Positions 7,264 through 16,790 of a stretch of DNA of 52,203 bases are shown piece after piece. The first letter of the stretch is position 1, and each line of letters opens with the position of its first letter. Under the pieces are notes generated by a model. The model did not search any database. It saw nothing but the letters and a program-made list of their open reading frames with translations, and was not told the origin of the DNA. The stretch comes from Candidatus Gottesmanbacteria bacterium (GTDB lineage: Bacteria; Patescibacteriota; Microgenomatia; JACOXO01). A program made the position numbers and the translations under genes. Location of the stretch: contig JACOXO010000017.1 in assembly GCA_016182365.1 (NCBI GenBank), positions 1 through 52,203 on the forward strand. The letters run 5' to 3'.

Positions 7264-8177
7264 ACTGTTAGTGCAACCCCTTTTTCTCTTAACTTTTCTT
7301 CAATAAGAGATAATGATTTAACTCCAAGATTTTTTACTTTACTTAAATCTTTTCTAGGTGTACCTAAGAGTTTACCCACAGTTTCAATTCCACCATTTTT
7401 TAGACTATTGGTAATTCTCATAGGAAGATCTAATTCCTCAATTGTCATTTTCAAAACCTCATCAGAAACGGCAGGAGTAACTACCACTCCCTGGGTAGCT
7501 TCAGCTTTTGGTTCGTAAACCTGTAAAAAGTATGAGGTAAGAATTTTTGCTGAGTTTTTAAGAGCAGCAGAAGGTGTAATTGTTCCATCTGTCCATATTT
7601 CAACAATAAGCTTGTCAAGGTTGGTCATTCTTCCAACACGGGTTTCCTCCACTTTGTAATTAACTCTTTTTACAGGAGAAAAAAGTGCGTCGATATTTAT
7701 TTCGCCGTATTCACTTTTATCTTGATCTTCTGCTGGAACATATCCGTAACCTGATTTCGCTTTAATGGCTGCCGATACTTTTGTCTTTTTATCATTCAAT
7801 GTTCCTAAATATTGATCTTTGTTTAAAATTGTCACTCCTGCTGGAAGATCTAAATCTGAGGCCGCGACTGTTTTGGGCCCTGAAACTTCTAATTTTATCG
7901 TATATTCTTTTTCAGAATCAAGCTGTAATCTGATTTTTTTCAGATTAAGAATGAATTCTACAACATCTTCCTTCATTCCTGGAATTGTGGAAAAAGAGTG
8001 TTTGACATTATCAAACTGTACTTGAGTAATTGCTGCTCCTTTTAACGAAGATAAAAGAACCCTGCGGAGAGAATTTCCTAGAGTATGTCCATAACCTTGT
8101 TCTAATGGTTCAATGGTAAACCGTCCATAATCGGCTCTCTCTTCAATTGTTTTTACTTTAAACATTGGGTCGTTCAT
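7260..8177 (-). CDS. rpoA: RNA polymerase alpha subunit
   Basis: FTIEPLEQGYGHTLGNSLRRVLLSSLKGAAIT; C-terminal domain LDLPMRITNSLKNGGIETVGKLL. Confidence 0.97.
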   Translation of the reverse strand: MNDPMFKVKTIEERADYGRFTIEPLEQGYGHTLGNSLRRVLLSSLKGAAITQVQFDNVKHSFSTIPGMKEDVVEFILNLKKIRLQLDSEKEYTIKLEVSGPKTVAASDLDLPAGVTILNKDQYLGTLNDKKTKVSAAIKAKSGYGYVPAEDQDKSEYGEINIDALFSPVKRVNYKVEETRVGRMTNLDKLIVEIWTDGTITPSAALKNSAKILTSYFLQVYEPKAEATQGVVVTPAVSDEVLKMTIEELDLPMRITNSLKNGGIETVGKLLGTPRKDLSKVKNLGVKSLSLIEEKLREKGVALTV

Positions 8178-8191
8178 AAAATCTCTCCTTT

Positions 8192-8210
8192 ATCCCGATT
8201 TAATCGGGAT
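8192..8210 (-). repeat. Short palindromic hairpin between rpoA and rpsD
   Basis: atcccgat-tta-atcgggat. Confidence 0.7.
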
Positions 8211-8218
8211 TAAAATTT

Positions 8219-8839
8219 TTACCTTGAATAATACTCAACAATAAGCCGTTCATCTATTGCTTCAGTGAAATCTCGTTCTTCTGGCATTCTTTCAATTTTA
8301 CCTGCAGGACCTTTTCTGGATAACCAAACAGGTGGTCTATAGGTCTTATTTTCCATTGTTTTTTTTACTGCTGGAATTTCAAAAGTTTTGCTTGTTAATG
8401 TAATCACGTTACCATTTTTTACCTCAAAAGAAGGTATCGACTCTTTTTTTCCATCAACTAAAACATGGCCATGGGTTACAAGTTGTCTTGCTTGCGCTCT
8501 TGTAGGAGCAAAACCTAATCTATAAATTACATTATCAAGTCTTATCTCTAAAAATCTTAAGATTGCCTCACCGGTTGCTCCCTTAAACTTAGCGCCTTTC
8601 CTATAATATCTATGGAATTGTCTTTCCATAAGACCATAAATTCTTTTGGCTTTCTGTTTTTCTCTAAGCTGAATGCCATAATCTGATGGTTTTCTCATTC
8701 TTTTTTGAGCGTGCATTCCAGGAGGAACGTTTAAACGCCTTAAAAGAGAAGCATGAGATTTACTACCTACAGTCTTTAGGTTTAAATCTATGCCTTCTCT
8801 TCTAGCTTGTTTATTTTTTGGTTCTATATTCCTAGCCAT
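8219..8839 (-). CDS. rpsD: 30S ribosomal protein S4 (ORF extends to 8881; MARNIEPKNKQARREG start preferred)
   Basis: MARNIEPKNKQARREGIDLNLK...GMHAQKRMRKPSDYGIQLREKQKAKRIYG...FAPTRAQARQLVTHGHVLVDGK. Confidence 0.96.
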   Translation of the reverse strand: MARNIEPKNKQARREGIDLNLKTVGSKSHASLLRRLNVPPGMHAQKRMRKPSDYGIQLREKQKAKRIYGLMERQFHRYYRKGAKFKGATGEAILRFLEIRLDNVIYRLGFAPTRAQARQLVTHGHVLVDGKKESIPSFEVKNGNVITLTSKTFEIPAVKKTMENKTYRPPVWLSRKGPAGKIERMPEERDFTEAIDERLIVEYYSR

Positions 8840-8847
8840 ATATTTAA

Positions 8848-8952
8848 AATTTCGAAATTCGAATATCGAAACCCGAAACAATGTTTTAAAAATTTAAATT
8901 TAATAAATTATAATTTGTTTCGTATTTCGGATTTCGTATTTCGGATTTTGGA
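8848..8952. repeat. Imperfect inverted repeat made of cgaaat-type units between rpsK and rpsD
   Basis: left arm ttcgaaattcgaatatcgaaacccgaaacaa (8851-8881) against right arm ttgtttcgtatttcggatttcgtatttcgga (8915-). Confidence 0.75.
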
Positions 8953-8959
8953 CTTTTTA

Positions 8960-9334
8960 TTATATCCTCCTCTTTTTCTTGGGCCTGACGCCATTATGCG
9001 GCATGGGTGTAATGTCAGCAATTAAAGATAACTTCAAACCTCCTGCTTTAAGACCTCTTAGAGCTGCGTCTCTTCCTGCTCCCGGTCCCTTAATAAAAAC
9101 TTCAACTTCTTTTAACCCTGCATAGGATGCTTTCCTTGCCACATTCTCAACCGCAGTGGTAGCTGCAAATGGAGTAGCTTTTCTTGCTCCTTTATAACCC
9201 ACGTTGCCAGCTGAACTCCAAAAGAGAGCATTACCCTGAGTATCTGTTATCGTAACTAAAGTGTTATTAAAGGTAGCTGTTATATAAACTCTTCCCTTTT
9301 CCGCTACTTGTTTATTTTTTTTGATTATTGCCAT
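8960..9334 (-). CDS. rpsK: 30S ribosomal protein S11
   Basis: [45 protein letters not shown]. Confidence 0.97.
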   Translation of the reverse strand: MAIIKKNKQVAEKGRVYITATFNNTLVTITDTQGNALFWSSAGNVGYKGARKATPFAATTAVENVARKASYAGLKEVEVFIKGPGAGRDAALRGLKAGGLKLSLIADITPMPHNGVRPKKKRRI

Positions 9335-9350
9335 ATATGCTATTTATTTC

Positions 9351-9782
9351 TTATTTTGCTGCGCCTTCTTTTGCCTCTCCGGCCGTATCACTAGATTGCA
9401 ACTTTACTCTTGTTTCTTTTTTAAGTGCTCCAATTGTCACTCTCTTTCCTCTTTTTGTTCTTGCGTTCGATCTTGTTCTTTGTCCTCTGACTGGAAGATT
9501 TCTTGTGTGTCTTATTCCTCTATAACTACCGATTGCTTTTAATCTTTTAATATTATCAGTAATATCTTTTCTTAAGTCTCCCTCAACTTTATAGTCCGAT
9601 TCGATAAGAGTTTGAAGCTTGCTTATTTCATCTGAAGTGATTTCCTTTACTCTTTTATTTGAGGATATCTGTGCCTTATTAAGAATATCAACAACGTTAT
9701 TTCGACCAATACCATATATAAGAGTAAGGGCAATATCTATTCTTTTATTATCAGGTAATGTAACTCCAGCAATTCTTATCAT
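9351..9782 (-). CDS. rpsM: 30S ribosomal protein S13
   Basis: MIRIAGVTLPDNKRIDIALTLIYGIG...GSYRGIRHTRNLPVRGQRTRSNARTKRG. Confidence 0.97.
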   Translation of the reverse strand: MIRIAGVTLPDNKRIDIALTLIYGIGRNNVVDILNKAQISSNKRVKEITSDEISKLQTLIESDYKVEGDLRKDITDNIKRLKAIGSYRGIRHTRNLPVRGQRTRSNARTKRGKRVTIGALKKETRVKLQSSDTAGEAKEGAAK

Positions 9783-9788
9783 ATTTAA

Positions 9789-9902
9789 TTAACCTTGTCT
9801 TTGATTATGCTTAGGATTATCACACATAATATATACATGTCCTTTTCTTCGGACAACGCGGCATTTTTTACATCTTTTTTTGACCGACGCTTGAATTTTC
9901 AT
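9789..9902 (-). CDS. rpmJ: 50S ribosomal protein L36
   Basis: Not in the ORF track; manual translation [37 protein letters not shown] (37 aa); overlaps the infA stop by 4 nt. Confidence 0.95.
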   Translation of the reverse strand: MKIQASVKKRCKKCRVVRRKGHVYIMCDNPKHNQRQG

Positions 9903-10138
9903 TTTTTGATTCTAAAAATAATTCTTCCTTTTTCGGCATCATATGGTGTTGTTTCAACCCTCACTCTATCACCAGGCATTATTCTTATGTAATTTATCCT
10001 CATTTTACCGGACAAATGACAAAGCCTTACTTTTTCTTCTCCATCAAGTTTTACCCTAAATAAAGTGTTGGGCAAACATTCAGTAACTATTCCTTCAACT
10101 TCCTGTGTACCTTGATGCATAAATTGATTCTCAAACAA
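9899..10138 (-). CDS. infA: Translation initiation factor IF-1
   Basis: [55 protein letters not shown]. Confidence 0.96.
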   Translation of the reverse strand: MFENQFMHQGTQEVEGIVTECLPNTLFRVKLDGEEKVRLCHLSGKMRINYIRIMPGDRVRVETTPYDAEKGRIIFRIKK

Positions 10139-10180
10139 AAAAATAGATATCCGATTTTTACGGCAATACTATATTTTACT

Positions 10181-10942
10181 CTATATAGGGCGTTTGGTCA
10201 ATCCTGATGTTAAAATCTCCGGTTTACCATCAGTTACCAAGATTGTATGTTCAAAAACCGCAGATAGACTACCATCGGCAGTTACAATAGTCCAGCCATC
10301 GTCATTTTTATATTCAATTTCCGAAGTACCCATAGCATAAATAACCTCAATTGCTAAAGTCATACCTGGTCTTATTAACATAGTATTTTCGATTTTGCCA
10401 TGTATATATCCCGGTATCTGGGGTGATTCATGTAGAGTCTTTCCAACCCCATGACCGACTAAACTCTTTACCACAAAATAACCGTTTCCGGTAACGCCGT
10501 CCTGAATTACTTTTGAAATCTGCCCAATCCTATTTCCAACCCTTGCCTGATCTATCGCTTTATATAAAGTCTCCTCCCCAACTCTTAAAAATTTCTCAAT
10601 CTCTCTATCTCTTCCCGCTTGTACTGTCCATGCAGTATCCGTATGATAGCCTTTATACAAAAGACCAACATCTATACATACAATGTCTCCTTCTAGAATT
10701 ACATCATCAGGAACTCCATGAACTACTTCATCATTAACAGATATACAAGTTGACCACTTATATCCATTTACTGTCTTAAACGAAGCTATTCCTCCACTTT
10801 CTTTAATTAATCTGCCTGCAAGTTCATCAATCTTAATAGTGTCAACCCCTGGCTTAACCTGATTTAAAAGCTCCTTAAGAATTTTGCCAAGTATCTGCCC
10901 ACCCTCCCTCATTGCGGATATTTTATCTTCAGAATCTGTCAT
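10181..10942 (-). CDS. map: Type I methionine aminopeptidase (ORF extends to 10999; MTDSEDK start preferred)
   Basis: STCISVNDEVVHGVPDDVILEGDIVCIDVGLLYKGYHTDTAWT...VGHGVGKTLHESPQIPGY. Confidence 0.95.
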   Translation of the reverse strand: MTDSEDKISAMREGGQILGKILKELLNQVKPGVDTIKIDELAGRLIKESGGIASFKTVNGYKWSTCISVNDEVVHGVPDDVILEGDIVCIDVGLLYKGYHTDTAWTVQAGRDREIEKFLRVGEETLYKAIDQARVGNRIGQISKVIQDGVTGNGYFVVKSLVGHGVGKTLHESPQIPGYIHGKIENTMLIRPGMTLAIEVIYAMGTSEIEYKNDDGWTIVTADGSLSAVFEHTILVTDGKPEILTSGLTKRPI

Positions 10943-10943
10943 A

Positions 10944-11501
10944 TTAATTTTTATAAATTTGATGAAGAAATTGATCGAGGTTTTTATGAAGACTTTCAAT
11001 ATTCTCCTCGTTTATAATTGTGTAATCAGCAATAGCTATTGGACCTCCTTTATTTAATTTCGCAAGCTCTGCATGATCTCTACTGATTGCATCTTCTAAT
11101 GTCAACGATCTTATAGTTCTTTGACTCAAACGATTATATCTGATTTTGGGAGAAGCAAAAATACAAAGTAATACTAAATTCGGAAATTGCTTTTTTAGGT
11201 ATATATATTCCTCCCAACTATACAGTCCATCAAGAACAACTACGTCGATAGTTTCTAAAACTTTTTTAATTTTTGGTTCAATTTTGATTGCGTATGCTCC
11301 CATCCCAAGTTCATTTCTTAATTTCTCTCTGTACCATCTCTCGTTTTCCTCGCTTAACTCTTTATTTAACTCTTTTAAACCAATATCTGTCTGCTCACCA
11401 AATCTGAGTATGGGAATGTTTTTATCCTGAAAGTATTTCGCCGTTATACTTTTTCCTGATCCCGGCATCCCAACTAAAGCAATGACAGTTTTATTTTTCA
11501 T
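10944..11501 (-). CDS. P-loop nucleotide kinase-like protein (AAA_18/dephospho-CoA kinase-like)
   Basis: Walker A GMPGSGKS; DVVVLDGLYSWEEY; RLSQR; lies between adk and map. Confidence 0.7.
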   Translation of the reverse strand: MKNKTVIALVGMPGSGKSITAKYFQDKNIPILRFGEQTDIGLKELNKELSEENERWYREKLRNELGMGAYAIKIEPKIKKVLETIDVVVLDGLYSWEEYIYLKKQFPNLVLLCIFASPKIRYNRLSQRTIRSLTLEDAISRDHAELAKLNKGGPIAIADYTIINEENIESLHKNLDQFLHQIYKN

Positions 11502-12045
11502 GTTTTACTAAAATCTTTAGATGAGAATCTATAAGTTCAAATACTTCTTTAATTTCCTTTTCACCATTTACTTCAATTAATAATTTTTTCTTCCTATAAT
11601 ATTCAATAACCGGCTTTGTAACTTCATGGAACAGTTCAATTCTTTTTCTCAATGCCCCTAAAGTTTCATCGTCTCTTAATACATCGTTTCTATATGAAAG
11701 TCTCCATAAGGCTTCTTTATCAGAAACTTTAAGATAAAATACTTTATCAATTTTTTCCTTGAATGCTTTTGCTTGAGGGACAGTCCTTGGAAAACCATCC
11801 AGAATATAACCTTTTTTGTAGGTCGGTTTTTTAAGGTATTCCTCAACTATTGTTAAAGTCTTGCTATCGGGGATTAAATACCCGGCATTCATAGTTTCTT
11901 TAACATATCTTCCCAGTTTTGTTTTATCTTTTGCTATTTCTCTAAAAATATGACCCGATGAAAGATAAGGTATTTTGTATTTTTCGTTTATTAAATTTCC
12001 CTGGGTTGATTTACCAGAACCTTGAATACCAATTAAAATAATCCT
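11491..12045 (-). CDS. adk: Adenylate kinase (ORF extends to 12075; MRIILIG start preferred)
   Basis: MRIILIGIQGSGKSTQGNLI...YLSSGHIFREIAK...GYILDGFPRTVPQAKAF; short LID region. Confidence 0.9.
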   Translation of the reverse strand, partial: RIILIGIQGSGKSTQGNLINEKYKIPYLSSGHIFREIAKDKTKLGRYVKETMNAGYLIPDSKTLTIVEEYLKKPTYKKGYILDGFPRTVPQAKAFKEKIDKVFYLKVSDKEALWRLSYRNDVLRDDETLGALRKRIELFHEVTKPVIEYYRKKKLLIEVNGEKEIKEVFELIDSHLKILVKHEK

Positions 12046-12072
12046 CATATGTCCTTTCTGTCCTCCAATATT

Positions 12073-12133
12073 CACCTCGGAGGAGTCTATTCAGTCACCT
12101 CCGAGGTGGCCCCGCCTCGGGCGGGGACTCCTC
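12073..12133 (-). promoter_or_regulatory. Structured intergenic RNA/DNA element between secY and adk with two mutually exclusive foldings
   Basis: 12073-12083 pairs with 12098-12108 (11 bp perfect); alternatively 12080-12087 pairs with 12126-12133 (8 bp perfect); 12110-12116 pairs with 12120-12126. Confidence 0.6.
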
Positions 12134-12167
12134 GGATGGTGGCAATAATAAATAAATTTAATACTTA

Positions 12168-13454
12168 CTACCTGAGAAATGAATCATAATTTCTCATAAC
12201 CAATTGTGATTCAATTTTTTTGACTGTTTCTAAAACAACTGAAACAACGATAAGAATTCCAGTTCCTCCCAAAAATAATGTGCTAATTCCAGTAACACTT
12301 TGGGCAACTGAGGGCAAAACAGCGATAAAACCTAAAAACACAGCACCACACAAAGTAATCCTTGTTAGAATATAATTTAAATAATTTGCTGTTGCTGTGC
12401 CCGGCCTTATACCCGGAATAAATCCTCCGTATTTTTGTATTTCTGAAGCGATTTTCTTAGGATCAAATACAACAGCAGTGTAAAAGTAAGTAAACCCAAT
12501 AATAAGTAAGAAATAGACAACGTTATACCATAAACTATTTGGTGCTAAAACTGTAATCATCCATTGGGCAAAACTGGAAACAGCCTGATTTGGTACTGAA
12601 ACCAGAAATCTTCCTAAAATTGAAGGTAAAAGCATTAAAGAAACAGCAAAAATTATTGGAATTACACCAGCCTGATTAACTCTTAAAGGCAAATGCGTGC
12701 TTGATCCACCATACATTTTATTACCTCTCACCCGCTTTGCATATTGTACTGTAATTCTTCTGGTACCTTCATTAACAACGACAATAAGAGCAATAACAAC
12801 TAGCGCAAGGATAAGAAATATTATAACCCGGTAAATGAAATCTGGGGTTATGGTGGATATTGTTTGGAATGCAGTAACTGGGAATCTTCCTACAATGCCT
12901 GCAAATATGAGTAAAGAAATTCCATTTCCTATTCCCTTTTCCGTAATTAACTCACCCAACCACATTAGAAATACTGTACCAGCTGTCATTGTAAATACTA
13001 AAGCTATGAGACTTAACGGATCTAGATTTCCAATAACACCTTGACCTCTCAATAAAACATACATACCAAATGATTGCATAATCGCAAGCGGGACCGTAGC
13101 GTATCTTGTATACTGATTTATTTTCTGCCTGCCATATTCACCTTCTTTGGAAAGAGCCTCAAGTTTTGGAAATATTATAGTTAATAACTGAAAAATAATG
13201 CTTGCATTGATGTAAGGATTAAGACCTAATGCCATTACTGAAAAGTTGGCAAGAGTTCCTCCTGAAAAAATATTTAAAAGTCCTAAAAACTGATTGGATG
13301 CAAATAACTCTGATAACCGTGCAGTGTCAACACCAGGAATAGGGATGTGAGCAAAAAGCCGGAAAACAAAGAAAATAAATGCTGTAAATAATATTTTATT
13401 TCTTACTTCCGACGTTTTGAAAGCTACTTTGATTGATTCAAAAGTACTTGCCAT
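12168..13454 (-). CDS. secY: Preprotein translocase subunit SecY
   Basis: [20 protein letters not shown]...[29 protein letters not shown]. Confidence 0.97.
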   Translation of the reverse strand: MASTFESIKVAFKTSEVRNKILFTAFIFFVFRLFAHIPIPGVDTARLSELFASNQFLGLLNIFSGGTLANFSVMALGLNPYINASIIFQLLTIIFPKLEALSKEGEYGRQKINQYTRYATVPLAIMQSFGMYVLLRGQGVIGNLDPLSLIALVFTMTAGTVFLMWLGELITEKGIGNGISLLIFAGIVGRFPVTAFQTISTITPDFIYRVIIFLILALVVIALIVVVNEGTRRITVQYAKRVRGNKMYGGSSTHLPLRVNQAGVIPIIFAVSLMLLPSILGRFLVSVPNQAVSSFAQWMITVLAPNSLWYNVVYFLLIIGFTYFYTAVVFDPKKIASEIQKYGGFIPGIRPGTATANYLNYILTRITLCGAVFLGFIAVLPSVAQSVTGISTLFLGGTGILIVVSVVLETVKKIESQLVMRNYDSFLR

Positions 13455-13460
13455 GAATTT

Positions 13461-13895
13461 TTATTCGACTTTACCACCAACCTTGATAATTTTTTCTTTT
13501 GCTATCTTTGAACACTTTAGTTTTACAGTTAAAGATTTTTTTAATTCTCCCATACCCAATATCTTAATGTTTAAGTCCGTAAAATCTTCACTTATTAAAT
13601 TATGCTTCTTTAATGACTGAATATCTACAATACTTTTATTAGGGAGTATATTTAAATATTTAACATTAATAATATATGGTTTTTTACCAACCGGCTTGTT
13701 GGTTCCTTTACCCCTAAGAAGAGGTAATTTCTTTATAAGTGGAACTTGTCCTCCTTCAAATAAAAGTTTGACTGAGGTTCGTGCTCCTTGACCTTTGGTA
13801 CCACGACCTGAAGTCTTACCTTTTCCACTACCTGCTCCACGACCAACTCTTTTTTGTCGTCTTTGTATTATTTTAGGAAGTGTATGTAATTTCAT
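13461..13895 (-). CDS. rplO: 50S ribosomal protein L15
   Basis: KRVGRGAGSGKGKTSGRGTKGQGAR...FEGGQVPLIKKLPLLRG. Confidence 0.96.
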   Translation of the reverse strand: MKLHTLPKIIQRRQKRVGRGAGSGKGKTSGRGTKGQGARTSVKLLFEGGQVPLIKKLPLLRGKGTNKPVGKKPYIINVKYLNILPNKSIVDIQSLKKHNLISEDFTDLNIKILGMGELKKSLTVKLKCSKIAKEKIIKVGGKVE

Positions 13896-13904
13896 ATTGA
13901 ATAG

Positions 13905-14375
13905 TTATTTTTTTAATTGCCTTAGCTGTTTTAAAGCCTCAAGAGTGGCGTAAACATTACTTGCTTTATTTTTTGTTCCTAAGGTTTTTGATACTATGTT
14001 TTGAATACCACAAGCTTCAACCACAGCCCTTACTGCTCCTCCTGCAATAACTCCTGTGCCAACAGATGCTGGTTTAATAAGAACTTGAGCCGCACCTTTT
14101 TTTATTCTAACTTCATGTGGAATTGTTCCCTTGTAAATAGGGACTGTAATTAAATGTTTTTTTGCATAAACAACACCTTTTCTAATAGCCGGTGAAACAT
14201 CTGGAGCTTTTCCAAGACCAACACCAACTCTACCTTTAGAGTCACCGACAACAACCAGGACTGAAAAACCAATTTTATTGCCACCCTTAGTTTTTTTGGA
14301 AACTCTATTTACCTGAATAATTTTTTCCGAAAATTCCTGATCTTCTTGTCTGTATGAATTTCTTCTTTGATCCAT
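13905..14375 (-). CDS. rpsE: 30S ribosomal protein S5
   Basis: EFSEKIIQVNRVSKKTKGGNKIGFSVLVVVGDSKGRVGVGLGKA. Confidence 0.97.
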   Translation of the reverse strand: MDQRRNSYRQEDQEFSEKIIQVNRVSKKTKGGNKIGFSVLVVVGDSKGRVGVGLGKAPDVSPAIRKGVVYAKKHLITVPIYKGTIPHEVRIKKGAAQVLIKPASVGTGVIAGGAVRAVVEACGIQNIVSKTLGTKNKASNVYATLEALKQLRQLKK

Positions 14376-14389
14376 ATATTTTTAAAAAA

Positions 14390-14734
14390 TTAAAATAATA
14401 ACCCCCCGTCTCTTGCACCTTTGGCTAGGGATTCTACCCTTCCGTGATACTGATACCCTCCTCTATCAAAAATCACTGATTTGACTCTTTTTTCTACCGC
14501 TTTCTTTGCTAGCATTTTACCTACTTCGTATGCCTTTTCTGACTTGGTTCCCGGTTTAGTAATTCCCTTTTCATTTGCCGTTGTTATCATTTTGCCATTA
14601 CTGTCATCGATAAGAGAAGCATATATATGCTTGTTTGACCTATAAACTACCAATCTAGGAATAGATCTTGCCCCTAAAACAGCTTTTTTAATTTTTTTAT
14701 GTCTCTTAATTCTTCTTACAATTTTTGTATTCAT
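14390..14734 (-). CDS. rplR: 50S ribosomal protein L18
   Basis: RLVVYRSNKHIYASLIDD...VIFDRGGYQYHGRVESLAKGARDGGLLF. Confidence 0.96.
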   Translation of the reverse strand: MNTKIVRRIKRHKKIKKAVLGARSIPRLVVYRSNKHIYASLIDDSNGKMITTANEKGITKPGTKSEKAYEVGKMLAKKAVEKRVKSVIFDRGGYQYHGRVESLAKGARDGGLLF

Positions 14735-14735
14735 A

Positions 14736-15299
14736 TTATTTTACTCCTGTGGCTACTCCCCCTACAGTTTTTGCTGCTTTACCTGGTTTTAATTTAATTA
14801 TTTCATCTTTGTATCTGATACCTTTACCTTTATAAATTTCTGGCGGTTTGATTCTTCTGATCATTGCGCTTGTCTCACCCACTAGCTGTTTACTAATTCC
14901 TGAGACTATCACATTATTACCGGATACTTTAAAAGTAATGCCTTCAGGAGCCATAAAATCTACAGTATGTGAAAAACCAACAGTTAAAGTTAGTTTTTTA
15001 CTATCAGTAACAGCCCTAAAACCTACACCTACTAAACTAAGTGTTTTAGACCATCCCTCATTTACACCCCTTATGGCATTAGCAAGATTAGCCCTTACGT
15101 AGCCATGCAAAGCTTTTGTTCTCTGATCATCTAATTTTCTTGTGACTAGTATGGTCTTGTCTTTTTGTTCTATATTTATTTTATCAGGTATAGTTTCATT
15201 AATATTGCCTTTAGGACCAGTCAACTGGATCTGGTTTTGATTCAGATTAATTTTAACGCTATCAGGTACTGCAATTGGTTGAATTCCTATCCTTGACAT
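14736..15299 (-). CDS. rplF: 50S ribosomal protein L6 (ORF extends to 15311)
   Basis: MSRIGIQPIAVPDSVKINL...PPEIYKGKGIRYKDEIIKLKPGK. Confidence 0.96.
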   Translation of the reverse strand: MSRIGIQPIAVPDSVKINLNQNQIQLTGPKGNINETIPDKINIEQKDKTILVTRKLDDQRTKALHGYVRANLANAIRGVNEGWSKTLSLVGVGFRAVTDSKKLTLTVGFSHTVDFMAPEGITFKVSGNNVIVSGISKQLVGETSAMIRRIKPPEIYKGKGIRYKDEIIKLKPGKAAKTVGGVATGVK

Positions 15300-15304
15300 A
15301 ATAT

Positions 15305-15697
15305 TTACCAAATTTTACATAATAATTCGCCGCCCAAACGCTTTTTTCTTGCCTCTTTACCTGTCATTAATCCCTGAGGCGTGGAAACAATGGTCACTCC
15401 CAAACCACTAAATACATTTGGAATCTTACCTGTCTTAACATAAACTCTATAGCTTGGTTTACTAACCCGGGTTACGTCACTTACAACCGGAGTTTTATCA
15501 TTGTATGCAAGTTTCACAAGCATTGTCTTTATATTATTATTCTCAATAATCTCCACTGAAGTTAGATATTTATTTTTAGCAAGTAATTTAACTAAACTTT
15601 TTCCTATTTTAGAATAGGGTAATTCAACCTGTTTTTTACCCGCTAAATATCCATTTTTTATTCTTATTAATGTGTCTCCTACAATATCATTTGTCAT
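15305..15697 (-). CDS. rpsH: 30S ribosomal protein S8
   Basis: TNDIVGDTLIRIKNGYLAGK...LGVTIVSTPQGLMTGKEARKKRLGGELLCKIW. Confidence 0.97.
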   Translation of the reverse strand: MTNDIVGDTLIRIKNGYLAGKKQVELPYSKIGKSLVKLLAKNKYLTSVEIIENNNIKTMLVKLAYNDKTPVVSDVTRVSKPSYRVYVKTGKIPNVFSGLGVTIVSTPQGLMTGKEARKKRLGGELLCKIW

Positions 15698-15712
15698 ATT
15701 ATAAATTTATTA

Positions 15713-15898
15713 TTACCAGCTAGCTTTAATAACTCCGGGAAGCTCACCTTTATAAGCTCTTTCTTTAAAACAAAGTCTGCACAGACCAAATTTTCTAATA
15801 TATCCTCGTGATCTACCACAAAAAACGCAGCGGTTAACCTGTCTGGTTGAATATTTCTGCTTCTTTTGAAATTTAACAATACTTGAAACTTTAGCCAT
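15713..15898 (-). CDS. rpsN: 30S ribosomal protein S14 type Z (zinc-binding)
   Basis: [39 protein letters not shown]. Confidence 0.96.
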   Translation of the reverse strand: MAKVSSIVKFQKKQKYSTRQVNRCVFCGRSRGYIRKFGLCRLCFKERAYKGELPGVIKASW

Positions 15899-16451
15899 TT
15901 ATTCCTCCCTTTCTAAAAGGCATACCTAATAATTCCAATAATCTATGTGACTTTTTATAATCAGAGCCTGAAGTTACTATTGTAATTTCAAGCCCTCTTA
16001 TTTTATCAATAGTATCAAAATTTATCTCAGGAAATATCGTCTGCTCTGAAAAACCTAAAGAGTAATTGCCAACTTTATCAAAACTTTTTTCGCTTATTCC
16101 TCTAAAATCACGTACCCTAGGAAGTACGATTGCTATTATCTTTAACAAAAAGTCATACATTCTATAACCTCTCAGAGTTACTTTTAATCCAATCGGAACT
16201 CCTGCCCTTAATTTAAAAGTTGATATCGATCTTTTTGAAACAGTTACTTTTGGCTTCTGACCAGTTATAAGCATCAACTGTTTGCTGGCATTTTCAATAA
16301 CGTTCTTATTTTCAAGAGCCTCACCTAAACCTATATTAACTACTATTTTTTCAATCCTAGACACTGACATTTTATTTTTCAATTTAAATTCCTTAAGAAG
16401 CTGGGGCAATAGTTCGTTATTATATTTGTCTAATAGTAATGGTTTATTCAT
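15891..16451 (-). CDS. rplE: 50S ribosomal protein L5
   Basis: [52 protein letters not shown]. Confidence 0.97.
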   Translation of the reverse strand: MNKPLLLDKYNNELLPQLLKEFKLKNKMSVSRIEKIVVNIGLGEALENKNVIENASKQLMLITGQKPKVTVSKRSISTFKLRAGVPIGLKVTLRGYRMYDFLLKIIAIVLPRVRDFRGISEKSFDKVGNYSLGFSEQTIFPEINFDTIDKIRGLEITIVTSGSDYKKSHRLLELLGMPFRKGGING

Positions 16452-16453
16452 AA

Positions 16454-16765
16454 TTAAATTGGCAAGTTACATTTTTTACAGATTCTTACCTTTTCATTTT
16501 TTGTGATACTAAAACCAACTCTGGTTCTTTTTTTACATTTAGGACAAATAAGGGCGATATTTGAAACAGGAATTGGTCTTGAAAAAGTCACTATTCCTGT
16601 TCGTCCTGTTATTGCAGATTTTTCTTTCTTAATATGTCTCTTATACTGGTTCAAGTTGGATACCAATACTTTTTCATCTTGTGGAAAAATATCTAAAACT
16701 GAACCCTGCTTCCCTTTGTCTTTCCCTGCTGTAATTATAACTGTATCGTTTTTCTTAAATTTCAT
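16454..16765 (-). CDS. rplX: 50S ribosomal protein L24
   Basis: KKNDTVIITAGKDKGKQGSVLDIFPQDEKVLVSNLNQYKRHIK. Confidence 0.96.
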   Translation of the reverse strand: MKFKKNDTVIITAGKDKGKQGSVLDIFPQDEKVLVSNLNQYKRHIKKEKSAITGRTGIVTFSRPIPVSNIALICPKCKKRTRVGFSITKNEKVRICKKCNLPI

Positions 16766-16772
16766 AGTTTAT

Positions 16773-16789
16773 CCCGACGTAACGTCGGG
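16773..16789 (-). repeat. Short palindromic hairpin between rplX and rplN
   Basis: cccgacg-taa-cgtcggg. Confidence 0.7.
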
Positions 16790-16790
16790 G

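Noticed and set aside
15694-15879. 61-aa - ORF overlapping rpsN
   Set aside because: Alternative frame of rpsN; the rpsN frame carries the zinc-ribbon S14 sequence.
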